From an uncultured Eubacteriales bacterium (GTDB lineage: Bacteria; Bacillota_A; Clostridia; Lachnospirales; Cellulosilyticaceae), in assembly GCA_900556665.1 (NCBI GenBank), contig USPX01000013.1:1-24757 (forward strand): a DNA stretch of 24,757 nucleotides, in the 5' to 3' direction. Below, in pieces: positions 13,907 through 22,956 of the stretch. The translations under genes and the position numbers were made by a program. Within the stretch, counting starts at the first letter, position 1. Each line of letters opens with the position of its first letter. The notes under the pieces were generated by a model. That model was not told the DNA's origin. It saw only the letters and a program-made list of their open reading frames with translations, and made no database searches.

Positions 13907-16900
13907 ATGAATAAAAGATGGAGACAACGTATTTTTTCAGTTTGTACAACGGCAGCAATGGTTTCTTCTTTGATGCCAATGGTACAAGCTACAGAAGCAG
14001 ATAGTACATATAAAGTAGGAGATAGTTCACCAATCTTCTGCCAATTTTATGCACAAAACCAAAGTGGTAATTGGGACTGGATGTCAGCTGGTGGACAAAA
14101 TTTAACAGTAGGGGAAACAACAACACTTGAATTTAGTGCACTCGATGATGACAATAATAGCAAATTTGCAGTAGCAACAGAAGATGCAGCATTTGGTTTT
14201 CAGTTTGGTGATAGCAAAATTATTGCAGGAGACAGTAGCAGCGTAGATTTAACAATCGATGAAATTATCATTAAAGCTGATGGATATGAGGACTTAGTAA
14301 TTGATCCAAAACAAAAAGACTATAAAGTTGACTATTTAGCAGAAGAAGTATCTTGGGGAGTTCAAGGTAATACAACAAGTATAGATTTAAAAGATTACTT
14401 AGGAGATGACTTCTTACCATATTTAAAAGCTATTACAAGCTTTGAAGCTAAAGTTACTTTAAATGGTTATACATATAAAGGACAAGCACCTAAAGAAGAA
14501 GAAAAAGTAGAAGGTGAAAATCCTTATAAAAAAGGTGATGAAAGTGAACTCTTCACACAATTCTATTTACAGCAAAATGGTGGAGACTGGAGCTGGTATT
14601 CACCAGGAAGTGAAAAACTTATTTATGGTGAAGAAAATACATTTAAATTTGATACAGTAGATGCAGAGGGTAATAGCGTATTTGCTAATGCAGAGAATGA
14701 TTATTTATTTGGTTTACAATTTGGTGATAGCAAACTAAAAGATGGGGATAGATCTATTTTCAAAGCAAATGTTAAAGAAATCGTTATGAAAGCTACAGGT
14801 TATGATGATATCGTAATTAACCTTGATTCACCAGATTTTGATGTAGATTACATTGCACAAGAAATGTCTTGGGGTATGCAAGGTAATACAACAATGATTT
14901 CATTAAAAGACTATGTACCTGGAGACTTCTCTGAATATGTAAAAGCAATTACTTCATTAGAAGTAACACTTAGCTGCGATGATTATACATATGTTGCTAA
15001 ACCAGCAGATGAACCAGAATTCCCAGATGATTATAAACACCCAACTGAAATGCGTGGTTTAACAGCAAAAGAACTTGTAAAAGATATGAAAGTTGGTTGG
15101 AACTTAGGTAATACATTAGATTCAACAGGTGGAGAAACAGCATGGGGAAATCCTAAGACAACAAGAAAAATGATTGATGCTATTAAAGCAGCAGGATTTA
15201 ATACAGTCAGAGTTCCTGTAACATGGGATACAGGTACAGATGAAGATGTTAATATTAGTAAAGAATACATGGATAGAGTTGAAACAGTTGTAAATTATGC
15301 ACTTGCTAATGACATGTACGTTATCCTTAATGTACATCACGCTCCAGAAGGATGGTTCTATACAACACCAGAATTAGAAGAGTCAGCTGCTGCTCACTAT
15401 GAAAAACTTTGGGAACAAATTGGTGCACGTTTCAGTGACTATGGCGATAAATTAGTATTTGAAACAATGAACGAGCCACGTAGTAATGAAGAAGACTGGA
15501 CAGGAGACAAAACAGCTTATGATATCGTAAATCACTACAATCGCGTTGCATTAGCAGCTATCAGAAATAGCGGCGGAAATAATGCAGATAGATTAGTCAT
15601 GATTCCGCCATATGCTGCATCTTCAAACTATGCTGGTGCAACAGCATTAGAAATTCCAGATGATGATATGATTGCTGTATCAATTCATGCATACTTACCA
15701 TATTCATTTGCTATGGATACAACATCAGACAAAGTAACATGGGGTTCAGATGAAGATAAGAGAGAACTTCAAAATCTATTTAAATCATTAAATGAAATGT
15801 TCTTAAGCAAAGATATTCCAGTAGTTATCGGTGAATTTGCATCAACAAATAAAAATAATGATGAAGCTCGTGCAACTCATGCTAAATACTATGCACAATT
15901 ATGTAAATCATATAACATACCATGTGTATGGTGGGATAACGGTGCAATTACAGAAAATGAAACAGATGCAATGGGTATCTTTGATAGAAGAAGACTTAAA
16001 TGGTTTAAACCAGGTATCATGAAAGCTTTAATTGAAGGTTATAATGGTGAATCAGTTGATATTACAGATTCTAAAGTAATATTTGATGGCGAAGCTACAT
16101 CAACAGATTGGGGTCAAGCAGTATCATTAACACCAAATAAAGATATTATGCTTAAAGACCTCACAGAAGGTATGAATATTGCGGTTAAATACGAAAGTGA
16201 ATCAAAACCAGAACTTGTTTTACAAAGCTGGTCAGGTGGACCAAGCTGGGTTAAAGTAGCACCTGCAAGAGTAGAAAATGGCGTAGCATACTTCAGATAT
16301 GAAGATATGGTAGAAGCTTATGCTAAAGAATTAGAAGAACCATCAGAAGAGCCATTCCCAAGCTTAGATCAAATCCATATTGGAGATACAGGTTCAGACC
16401 TTACAATTACAAAAGTTTATCTTAAAGAAACTGAAGATCCTACATTAATTTACAAAGGTGAAGGCACATGTACAGCATGGGGTCAAGCATTAACATTTAT
16501 TCCAGGTACAGATATCATGATGAACAAACTTGGTAAGAATGTAAAAATTGCAGTTAAATACGAAGGTGAAGAAGCACCAGAAATTATTTTACAAAGCTGG
16601 TCAGGTGGTGCAGGCTGGGCAAAAGCACAAGCGTCAGAAGTAAAAGATGGCGTAGCATACTTCAGATACGAAGACATGGTAAAAGCATATGCTGAAGGTA
16701 CAGAAAACTACGAAAGCTATGGTGAAGCATTCCCATGCTTAAATAAAGTTTATATCGGAGCTCAAAACTCAGATCTTAAAGTAACTAAAGTTAACTATGT
16801 ATTCCCAATTAGAGTGGAAGATGCTAGCTTCAATACATTACCAACACTTTATCAAGGAGATACAGTAGACTTAAATGACTACTTAGTAATCACACCAGAT

Positions 16901-17677
16901 AATGCAACAGATAAAGAAGTAAGCAAATGGTCAAGCAGTAATGAAAAAGTAGCTAAAGTAGATGAAAATGGTAACTTAGTTGCATTAAAACCTGGTTATA
17001 CAACAATTACAGCTAAATTAGATGATAATGATATGGAAGTTACATATGATTTAGAAGTAGCTATTAAATTTGAAGCTGATTGCAATATTGGTAGCGATTG
17101 GGGAACAGGTGTAAATGGTGAATTAGTATTTACAAATACTCAAACAACACCAATTAATGATTGGATAGTTGAATTTGATTACGATGGAGAAATCTCTAGC
17201 ATTTGGTATGGCGAAATCGTATCACATGAAGGTTCACACTATGTAATCAAAAACTTGGGTTGGAACAAAGAAATTCCAGCTGGTGGCACAATAACAGTTG
17301 GCTTCACAGCTAATTATGAAGGTGATGCACCAACACCAGCAAATTATAAATTCTTAAATCCAGAGAAAAAAGATACAGAAGTAACTTATGATGTAGCACT
17401 TGATGTGAAAAATACTTGGGATGGTAACTTCACAGGTGAAATCCAAATCACAAATACATCAGAAGAAACAATTTCAAACTGGTCATTAGATGCAGAAATT
17501 ACAGGTAATGTTACACAAACTTGGGGTGGTACAGTTCAATCTCAAGATGGTAACAAATACACATTTACTAATGCAGATTATAATAAAGAAATTGCACCAG
17601 GTGAAACAGTAACTATTGGTGTATCAGGTACAACAAATGGTGAAGTTGAACTTGTAAGCTATGCATTAAACTTCTAA
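13907..17677 (+). CDS. Secreted multimodular GH5 endoglucanase
   Basis: A 1256-residue extracellular enzyme that should cleave beta-1,4-glucan (cellulose, possibly xyloglucan or mixed glucans). The signal peptide is residues 1-28, cutting after VQA. Next are two related modules (about 35-192 and 207-366), each with a GDS..F.QFY start, W-W signature and SWG.QGNTT. The GH5 catalytic domain is about 382-713: GWNLGNTLD, acid/base E523 in MNEPR, nucleophile E643 in IGEFAS and CVWWDN, most like subfamily 4. Two duplicated beta-sandwich modules (about 720-845 and 846-965) share DWGQA/AWGQA and LQSWSGG. A Big_2-like domain (about 967-1053) and two CBM2-like modules (about 1056-1150 and 1159-1256) end the protein. 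No dockerin or SLH domain is seen, so it is a free secreted enzyme. GH5 is certain; the families of the two duplicated module types are not. Confidence 0.95.
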   Translation: MNKRWRQRIFSVCTTAAMVSSLMPMVQATEADSTYKVGDSSPIFCQFYAQNQSGNWDWMSAGGQNLTVGETTTLEFSALDDDNNSKFAVATEDAAFGFQFGDSKIIAGDSSSVDLTIDEIIIKADGYEDLVIDPKQKDYKVDYLAEEVSWGVQGNTTSIDLKDYLGDDFLPYLKAITSFEAKVTLNGYTYKGQAPKEEEKVEGENPYKKGDESELFTQFYLQQNGGDWSWYSPGSEKLIYGEENTFKFDTVDAEGNSVFANAENDYLFGLQFGDSKLKDGDRSIFKANVKEIVMKATGYDDIVINLDSPDFDVDYIAQEMSWGMQGNTTMISLKDYVPGDFSEYVKAITSLEVTLSCDDYTYVAKPADEPEFPDDYKHPTEMRGLTAKELVKDMKVGWNLGNTLDSTGGETAWGNPKTTRKMIDAIKAAGFNTVRVPVTWDTGTDEDVNISKEYMDRVETVVNYALANDMYVILNVHHAPEGWFYTTPELEESAAAHYEKLWEQIGARFSDYGDKLVFETMNEPRSNEEDWTGDKTAYDIVNHYNRVALAAIRNSGGNNADRLVMIPPYAASSNYAGATALEIPDDDMIAVSIHAYLPYSFAMDTTSDKVTWGSDEDKRELQNLFKSLNEMFLSKDIPVVIGEFASTNKNNDEARATHAKYYAQLCKSYNIPCVWWDNGAITENETDAMGIFDRRRLKWFKPGIMKALIEGYNGESVDITDSKVIFDGEATSTDWGQAVSLTPNKDIMLKDLTEGMNIAVKYESESKPELVLQSWSGGPSWVKVAPARVENGVAYFRYEDMVEAYAKELEEPSEEPFPSLDQIHIGDTGSDLTITKVYLKETEDPTLIYKGEGTCTAWGQALTFIPGTDIMMNKLGKNVKIAVKYEGEEAPEIILQSWSGGAGWAKAQASEVKDGVAYFRYEDMVKAYAEGTENYESYGEAFPCLNKVYIGAQNSDLKVTKVNYVFPIRVEDASFNTLPTLYQGDTVDLNDYLVITPDNATDKEVSKWSSSNEKVAKVDENGNLVALKPGYTTITAKLDDNDMEVTYDLEVAIKFEADCNIGSDWGTGVNGELVFTNTQTTPINDWIVEFDYDGEISSIWYGEIVSHEGSHYVIKNLGWNKEIPAGGTITVGFTANYEGDAPTPANYKFLNPEKKDTEVTYDVALDVKNTWDGNFTGEIQITNTSEETISNWSLDAEITGNVTQTWGGTVQSQDGNKYTFTNADYNKEIAPGETVTIGVSGTTNGEVELVSYALNF

Positions 17678-17707
17678 TTAAGTAAAAATAAACCTCTAAT
17701 ACTATAT

Positions 17708-17753
17708 AAAAGCTCATAGGTTAATGAAGACATTAACCTATGAGCTTTTTTGT
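17708..17753 (+). terminator. Strong terminator after the cellulase gene
   Basis: A perfect 19-bp stem: 17708-17726 pairs with 17731-17749, loop AAGA, centred on AGCTCATAGG and followed by T residues. Probably works on both strands. Confidence 0.92.
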
Positions 17754-17770
17754 AGTTTATATACTAATTC

Positions 17771-17784
17771 TTAAGAAATCTTAA
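17771..17784. promoter_or_regulatory. Candidate operator palindrome
   Basis: TTAAGA-AA-TCTTAA is a perfect 14-base palindrome about 80 bases upstream of the four-gene envelope module, where an autoregulatory site would be expected. No binding evidence exists. Confidence 0.3.
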
Positions 17785-17864
17785 TTTTTAAGGTGAAGCA
17801 TATTAAGAAGTATGTTTTAAGATAGATTTATATTAGAAATGTATATAAAGAGAGGGAGAAGTCA

Positions 17865-18710
17865 ATGAAGAATAAAAGATATGAAGACTATCATGTACTT
17901 GATGAAAATGAAGAAGAAGTTATAGATGTACAAATCATAGAAGAAGCTGCTAAACAATCTACAGTAGATGAACATGTACAAGCAATTATACAGGAAGATA
18001 CACAAGAGAATATGCAAACTGTAGATACAAAGGATGAAATAGCAGCAATTGAAGCACAAAAACATGAGATTATTAATTTAAGTAAGTCAGTACAGAATCC
18101 TGAAATTAATGAAGATCAGCTAAGTATCGTAGAGCATCATAAAACAAGGCAGTATGAATCAGTTCTTACAGAAGATGAAGAAGAAAGTATAGCTGAGAAA
18201 GCTCCTGAAGAAAAATATTCAGAAGCAGATCATAGCAAAATAGAAGAAGATTATAAAGCAGGAAAAGAAAACAATACAGATGGACAGGAAGAAAGAGAAA
18301 TACAAAAAGACACCTCATTTTCAAGTTATATGGAGACAGAAAAAAAGAAAGAGAGAGGCTTTTTAGCAAAATGGTCATTACGATTAGTGAAGCTAATTTT
18401 ATTTATTATGTTACTACCTGTTATAGGAATCGTAGGAGGTATAGGAGTTGGTGGAACATTAAGTGTTCTAGGAGGCATTAGTTTAGGCAGTTTAGCATGT
18501 ATAGGTGGAGGGCTATTTATTATAGGGATGACATGTTTCCTCGCAACACAGATTAATGCAACAATGATAGCATTAGGTATCTCAGTAGGGATAGCAGCCA
18601 TGTCTTTTGGGGGAATTGTTTTAATCATATTCATGATAGTGATAAGAGGAATTATTGGGTTAGTACGTAGAATTGGGTTAAATAGAAAAAATAAAAAAGA
18701 GGTGAGATAA
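17865..18710 (+). CDS. Acidic-tailed membrane protein, first gene of the envelope module
   Basis: A 281-residue protein. Residues 1 to about 160 are hydrophilic and very rich in Glu, Asp, Gln and Lys, likely disordered and cytosolic. Residues about 168-272 hold three to four hydrophobic, Gly-rich segments (KLILFIMLLPVIGIVGG, LGGISLGSLACIGGG, MIALGISVGIAAMSFGG), and the C-terminus is basic (RRIGLNRKNKK). The membrane part recalls the DUF1700-type proteins that commonly precede DUF4097 proteins, but I cannot confirm that family. Its stop codon directly abuts the next ATG. It may be a membrane partner or input module for the kinase two genes downstream. Confidence 0.75.
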   Translation: MKNKRYEDYHVLDENEEEVIDVQIIEEAAKQSTVDEHVQAIIQEDTQENMQTVDTKDEIAAIEAQKHEIINLSKSVQNPEINEDQLSIVEHHKTRQYESVLTEDEEESIAEKAPEEKYSEADHSKIEEDYKAGKENNTDGQEEREIQKDTSFSSYMETEKKKERGFLAKWSLRLVKLILFIMLLPVIGIVGGIGVGGTLSVLGGISLGSLACIGGGLFIIGMTCFLATQINATMIALGISVGIAAMSFGGIVLIIFMIVIRGIIGLVRRIGLNRKNKKEVR

Positions 18711-19982
18711 ATGAGAAAATGGCTTATAGCGTTAGCAATTATTTTTGGGGCAAGCTTTATAACAAGTGCAAGTTTAGCAGGAAAGGTTTATTATCAAGGT
18801 GGAATGGTGTATACAGACCATGATAATAAGCCATTAGATTTAACAAATATTGATAAGATATATATTAAGTCAGATATCCCTGTAACAATTAAGCCAACAA
18901 CGGGAGAACCCTATGCAGAGTTTAACCAAAGCTGTGAAACCTTCTTTGGGGATAATGAAAAGCTTGAATTAACTGTAGCAAGCAAAGATAAAAACTGCCA
19001 TATTAATTTACTTCAAGTACAGGAATCAAAGTTTAACTTTGGAAAAAGAAGAAATAAAAAAGCTTTAACAGTATATTTACCAGTTAAAGCATTAGATACA
19101 TTAGATGTGGATTATGTAGGCTATAGAGATGTTTATCATACAGAAGAAATTGATTTAACTGGATTTGACATTAAGAATCTTAGAATTGAGCAACATTGGA
19201 CTGATGTTAAATTAGATGGTAATTATGAAAATATTAATTTGATAACTGGTGGAGCAAGTACAATCAATATTAATTCTAAACAACAAGCTAATGTAGAACT
19301 TAATGGCTCAGCACGTTACGAGTTAAAAGGATCATTTAAAACGTTAGAATTAATTAATGGAACACCATTAGTTTTAATGGAGCAGTGTAAAGTAGAAAAA
19401 ATGAATGTTGATGCAGATGTAAGAACGTTTGTAATGAATGATTGTACAATAGAAGAATTAGAAGGTGAAATATCTGATAGTGAAATTAAATTTACAGGCG
19501 AATGTAAAAAAGTGAATATCTCAGGTAATAATAATACAATTAATTTACAAACAAGTACTTTATGTGATGTAGCAATTAAAGATCATTATGGGAATGTAAC
19601 ATTAGATGGACCATTTAATGCTATAAACATTGAGGGAGAAGCAGCAGTTGTAGATATCAAGACAATTAAACCACAATCAATTAAAGTTAAAGGTGAAGAC
19701 AATCAAACAACATTAAACCTACCAGCCAATATTGCAGGCTTTAAAGTAATGTGCATGTCAGAAGAACTTAATGGTGGCGAGAGTATAGATCAATATACAA
19801 CATATGATGTGAATGAAGAAGAACGTGATGAATTAAGTGAAGCAAGTTCTAAGATTCTTAGTGAATTTAAACTTACAGAGAAAAAGAAAAATATTTATAC
19901 TTACGGAGATGGTTCTTCAAGAATTATGATTCGTGTAGGCAAAAGTTTCAATATATTAGAGAGTGGTCAGATAGCTAAATAA
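18711..19982 (+). CDS. Membrane-anchored DUF4097-like beta-helix protein
   Basis: A 423-residue protein with an N-terminal signal anchor (WLIALAIIFGASFITSASLAG, within 4-25) and no later membrane segment, so the body should face the cell wall space. From about residue 40 on it is made of short beta-strand repeats rich in Asn, Ile and Thr (DLTGFDIKNLRIEQ, NINLITGGASTINI, KKVNISGNNNTINL), as expected for a right-handed beta-helix of the DUF4097/putative adhesin type. It begins on the base after the preceding stop, with GAGGTGA in the end of that gene. Lying between a membrane protein and a kinase, it may be an envelope sensor rather than an adhesin. Confidence 0.75.
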   Translation: MRKWLIALAIIFGASFITSASLAGKVYYQGGMVYTDHDNKPLDLTNIDKIYIKSDIPVTIKPTTGEPYAEFNQSCETFFGDNEKLELTVASKDKNCHINLLQVQESKFNFGKRRNKKALTVYLPVKALDTLDVDYVGYRDVYHTEEIDLTGFDIKNLRIEQHWTDVKLDGNYENINLITGGASTININSKQQANVELNGSARYELKGSFKTLELINGTPLVLMEQCKVEKMNVDADVRTFVMNDCTIEELEGEISDSEIKFTGECKKVNISGNNNTINLQTSTLCDVAIKDHYGNVTLDGPFNAINIEGEAAVVDIKTIKPQSIKVKGEDNQTTLNLPANIAGFKVMCMSEELNGGESIDQYTTYDVNEEERDELSEASSKILSEFKLTEKKKNIYTYGDGSSRIMIRVGKSFNILESGQIAK

Positions 19983-20009
19983 TAGATATAAGGAGAAGGG
20001 AGCAAATAA

Positions 20010-21797
20010 ATGTGGCATAAAAAGAAGGATACCAATCCACCACAGAAAAAACAAAAGAAAAAGAGCATTGCAGAGAATGAATCATATATAAAATTTAAAG
20101 ATAAAGTAATTAATGCCTATAATATTGGTATAGAAAGAACCAAGAAAAGTATCCGTTTAGAAATCTTATGTGTGGTTGGAATTAGCCTAGTAGTAAGTAG
20201 TATAACATTTACTTGTGTTTCTAAAGTAGTTGATGAGACTATTGGGCGATATAGTTATAGAACTAACGAACATAATAGAGAACGTGTAGAAGAACTTGTT
20301 TTAAATGAGGTTAACAATTTAAATACTCTACAGGCCCATACAGAGGAGTATATCAATATTTCGGATATCTATGACATGATTGGACAAGATAAAAAGACAG
20401 CTGTACAAGGTTTAAAAGGATACTTAGAAGACTTAACAAATCAGCATATAGGTATAAAGGAAGAAGAAAAGATTGCATTATTATATGATGATTTAAATAG
20501 ACTTCAGGAATCTGGTGATTGGAGCAATGAAGAGGCGGCTAAAAGTATCATTAAATTTATTAAGGATACTAATATAGATATGAATCGTATTGTTTTACGC
20601 ACTGTAAAGGAAAGAGTCAGAGAATTAAAAAGAGATATAAATAACTACTGTAGTTTATCAGAAGTTTATTTTACAGATAGTACAGGAAAACTTGTTTATT
20701 ATGATGACAATGTTGTACAAGTAGATTTAGCGAAATGTATTCAATCTGTTAATCAAAATTATAATGATAGTGCCTATAAAGCCATTTACCCAGTAGTTTT
20801 AAATGACACAATTTATTATCTGTTTATAGGTGCAACTTTAGAAGATGAAACATATTATGGATATAATGAAGACGGGAATATACTAGGCTTCATGGCAGCA
20901 GTAGCAGTATTTATTTTATTAGTTACAAGGCTTACTAAAGATAAGATTGCATATATTGAATATCTCTCGAGTTGTTTAGGTGAGATTTCTAAAGGAGACT
21001 TATCATATAATATAGAAGTTGTAGGAGAAGATGAATTAGCAAGAGTCGCACAAAACATCACTATTATGGAGCAAGAAATCAAAGCACAAATAGATGCACA
21101 AATGAAAGCAGAAAAAGCTAAAAACGAATTAGTCACAAATGTAGCCCATGACCTTAGAACACCATTAACTTCTATCATAGGTTATATGGGACTTGTAAAG
21201 GATGGGGCTTATCAAACACAGGAAGAACATGATAAATATTTAAATATTGCCTATGACAAATCACAAAAGCTTAAAGTAATCATTGAAGATTTATTTGAAC
21301 TCACAAAGCTTCACCAAGATAGTGTAAAATTAAATAAAGAAATGATATCTATTAGTAATTTACTGAATCAACTAATTGAAGAGCTTATGCCACTGGCAAC
21401 TGAAAAGAACATAGATATTCAAACCTATATTGCGCCAACTAATGCAGAAGTAAATGTAGATGTTGCGAAGATTACAAGGGTGTTTGAGAATCTCATTGAA
21501 AATGCTATTAAATATAGTGAGGAAGGCAATGCTATATATGTAGAGCTTAAAGAATTCTCTAAAAGTGTATATGTTGCAGTAAGTAATCACTGTGATAATA
21601 TTCCACAAGAAGAAGTTGATAAGTTCTTTGAACGTTTTTACAGAGCAGATCAGTCACGTAATAGTCAAGCTGGTGGCAGTGGGTTAGGTTTAGCAATTGC
21701 TAAAAATATTGTAGAACTACATGGTGGGAAGATTAATGCTAAAGTAAATGGTGATTTAATTAGTTTTAAAGTAGGATTACCTAAGGTGAAGCAGTAA
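20010..21797 (+). CDS. Sensor histidine kinase, VanS-like
   Basis: A 595-residue kinase. A basic, Lys/Gln-rich cytosolic N-terminus precedes membrane segment 1 (about 48-68). An extracytoplasmic domain of about 215 residues follows, then segment 2 (about 288-305) and HAMP. HisKA has H380 in AHDLRTPL. The HATPase domain has N-box ENLIENAIKYS, F-box FFERFYRAD and G2 GGSGLGLA. The G1 box is VSNHCDNIP instead of DxGxGIP, a form also found in VanS-type kinases, so ATP binding is expected to persist. It is 27 bases after the beta-helix gene and 27 before its regulator. The large outer domain probably senses the wall, possibly through that protein. Confidence 0.92.
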   Translation: MWHKKKDTNPPQKKQKKKSIAENESYIKFKDKVINAYNIGIERTKKSIRLEILCVVGISLVVSSITFTCVSKVVDETIGRYSYRTNEHNRERVEELVLNEVNNLNTLQAHTEEYINISDIYDMIGQDKKTAVQGLKGYLEDLTNQHIGIKEEEKIALLYDDLNRLQESGDWSNEEAAKSIIKFIKDTNIDMNRIVLRTVKERVRELKRDINNYCSLSEVYFTDSTGKLVYYDDNVVQVDLAKCIQSVNQNYNDSAYKAIYPVVLNDTIYYLFIGATLEDETYYGYNEDGNILGFMAAVAVFILLVTRLTKDKIAYIEYLSSCLGEISKGDLSYNIEVVGEDELARVAQNITIMEQEIKAQIDAQMKAEKAKNELVTNVAHDLRTPLTSIIGYMGLVKDGAYQTQEEHDKYLNIAYDKSQKLKVIIEDLFELTKLHQDSVKLNKEMISISNLLNQLIEELMPLATEKNIDIQTYIAPTNAEVNVDVAKITRVFENLIENAIKYSEEGNAIYVELKEFSKSVYVAVSNHCDNIPQEEVDKFFERFYRADQSRNSQAGGSGLGLAIAKNIVELHGGKINAKVNGDLISFKVGLPKVKQ

Positions 21798-21824
21798 AAA
21801 TAAATAATAAGGGAATGTTTATAA

Positions 21825-22520
21825 ATGGCACAGGAAAAGATTCTTATAGTGGATGATGAAAAAGAAATTCGAGATTTAATTGAAATATATTTAAAGAATG
21901 AAGGATATAGTACATTAACAGCTAAAACCGGATTAGAAGCAATGCAAATGGTAGAAGAACATGATATTCAGCTGATTATATTAGATGTTATGATGCCTGT
22001 AGTAAATGGGATTGATGCTTGTATTAAGATTCGTGAGCAGCACAATTTACCAATCATCATGCTTTCAGCAAAAGTAGAAGATATTGATAAGATATTAGGT
22101 CTATCAGTAGGGGCAGATGATTATTTAACTAAACCATTTAATCCATTAGAACTCATTGCTAGGGTTAAGGCGCAACTACGTCGTTTTACAAAACTTAATA
22201 TCCCAGCACAAGCTAATGTGCAACAATTAGAGGAGGGAGAATTAAAATTAGATTTAGAAACAGGCCAAGTTTTTAAATCAGGCATAGAAATCAGCCTTAC
22301 ACCAACTGAGCTTAGCATTTTAAAATTACTTTGGAAAAATAAAGGCATAGTATTTAAGATATCAACTATTTACGAGCGTGTATGGAACCAAGAGTATATA
22401 GAAAATAACAATACTGTTATGGTACATATACGAAAGTTACGTGAGAAAATAGAAGATAATCCAAGATCTCCAGAGTACATTTTTACAGTATGGGGAGTAG
22501 GATATAAATTCGGAGAATAG
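21825..22520 (+). CDS. Response regulator, OmpR/PhoB family
   Basis: A 231-residue partner of the preceding kinase. The receiver has D10-D11, phosphoacceptor D54 in IILDVMMP, LSAKVED and TKPFNP. The winged helix runs through LTPTELSILKLL, NNTVMVHIRKLREKIED and FTVWGVGYKFGE. A weak ribosome binding site (AAGGGAATG) precedes the ATG. It closes the four-gene module and is followed by a terminator. A likely target is its own operon, but no binding repeats were identified with confidence. Confidence 0.94.
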   Translation: MAQEKILIVDDEKEIRDLIEIYLKNEGYSTLTAKTGLEAMQMVEEHDIQLIILDVMMPVVNGIDACIKIREQHNLPIIMLSAKVEDIDKILGLSVGADDYLTKPFNPLELIARVKAQLRRFTKLNIPAQANVQQLEEGELKLDLETGQVFKSGIEISLTPTELSILKLLWKNKGIVFKISTIYERVWNQEYIENNNTVMVHIRKLREKIEDNPRSPEYIFTVWGVGYKFGE

Positions 22521-22540
22521 ACTAAAGAAAAAATAACCAA

Positions 22541-22590
22541 AGGCACTTATGGATTAAAGCTATAAACTAGTAAGTCTGTAAGTGCTTTTT
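22541..22590 (+). terminator. Terminator after the response regulator gene
   Basis: GCACTTA (22543-22549) pairs with TAAGTGC (22579-22585), followed by five T. The 29-base loop is long for a terminator. Confidence 0.65.
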
Positions 22591-22691
22591 AGATCATTTA
22601 GTACATGCAAAACTATAAATAGTGTATATCCTTAAAGCAACATAATTATGTTAGAATGAAATTTAAATATAGATATAATGGGGGAAAGATT

Positions 22692-22841
22692 ATGAAAAAT
22701 ATTATTGGGCAAATAACGGGATACATCGTAGTAACTTTAGTTATGGCCAGCCTTGTGTGGTTTATGATGTATCAATACAATGAAAAGTTAGAAGTACAAC
22801 ACGAAGAACGCAATATTGTAAATGCTATGCAGGGGGAGTAG
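22692..22841 (+). CDS. Small single-helix membrane peptide, 49 aa
   Basis: The frame opens at 22656, but ATG 22692 follows GGGGGAAAG at good spacing. The peptide has one membrane helix (IIGQITGYIVVTLVMASLVWFMMY, about 4-27) and a charged cytosolic or external tail (KLEVQHEERN). An extended -10 (TGTTAGAAT, 22649-22657) lies just upstream, with no clear -35. It stands alone between the regulator and the MATE gene. Function unknown. It could be a regulatory membrane peptide; a toxin is not suggested by any neighbour. Confidence 0.6.
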   Translation: MKNIIGQITGYIVVTLVMASLVWFMMYQYNEKLEVQHEERNIVNAMQGE

Positions 22842-22956
22842 GGGAATAGTTAGGTAGACATGGTGTTTTATTGAAATATATTTCTCAAGATGGTAACGTA
22901 TATAAGATATTTTATTTAGTATAATGATTACAATCTTAAAAGAAATAGGAGACAAC

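Noticed and set aside
18326..18634. A 102-codon minus-strand ORF opposite the acidic membrane protein
   Set aside because: Its Pro/Ile-rich sequence is the reverse of Gly/Ile membrane codons; no start signal.
20855..21178. A 107-codon minus-strand ORF opposite the VanS-like kinase
   Set aside because: Shadow of a strongly supported kinase frame; no start signal.
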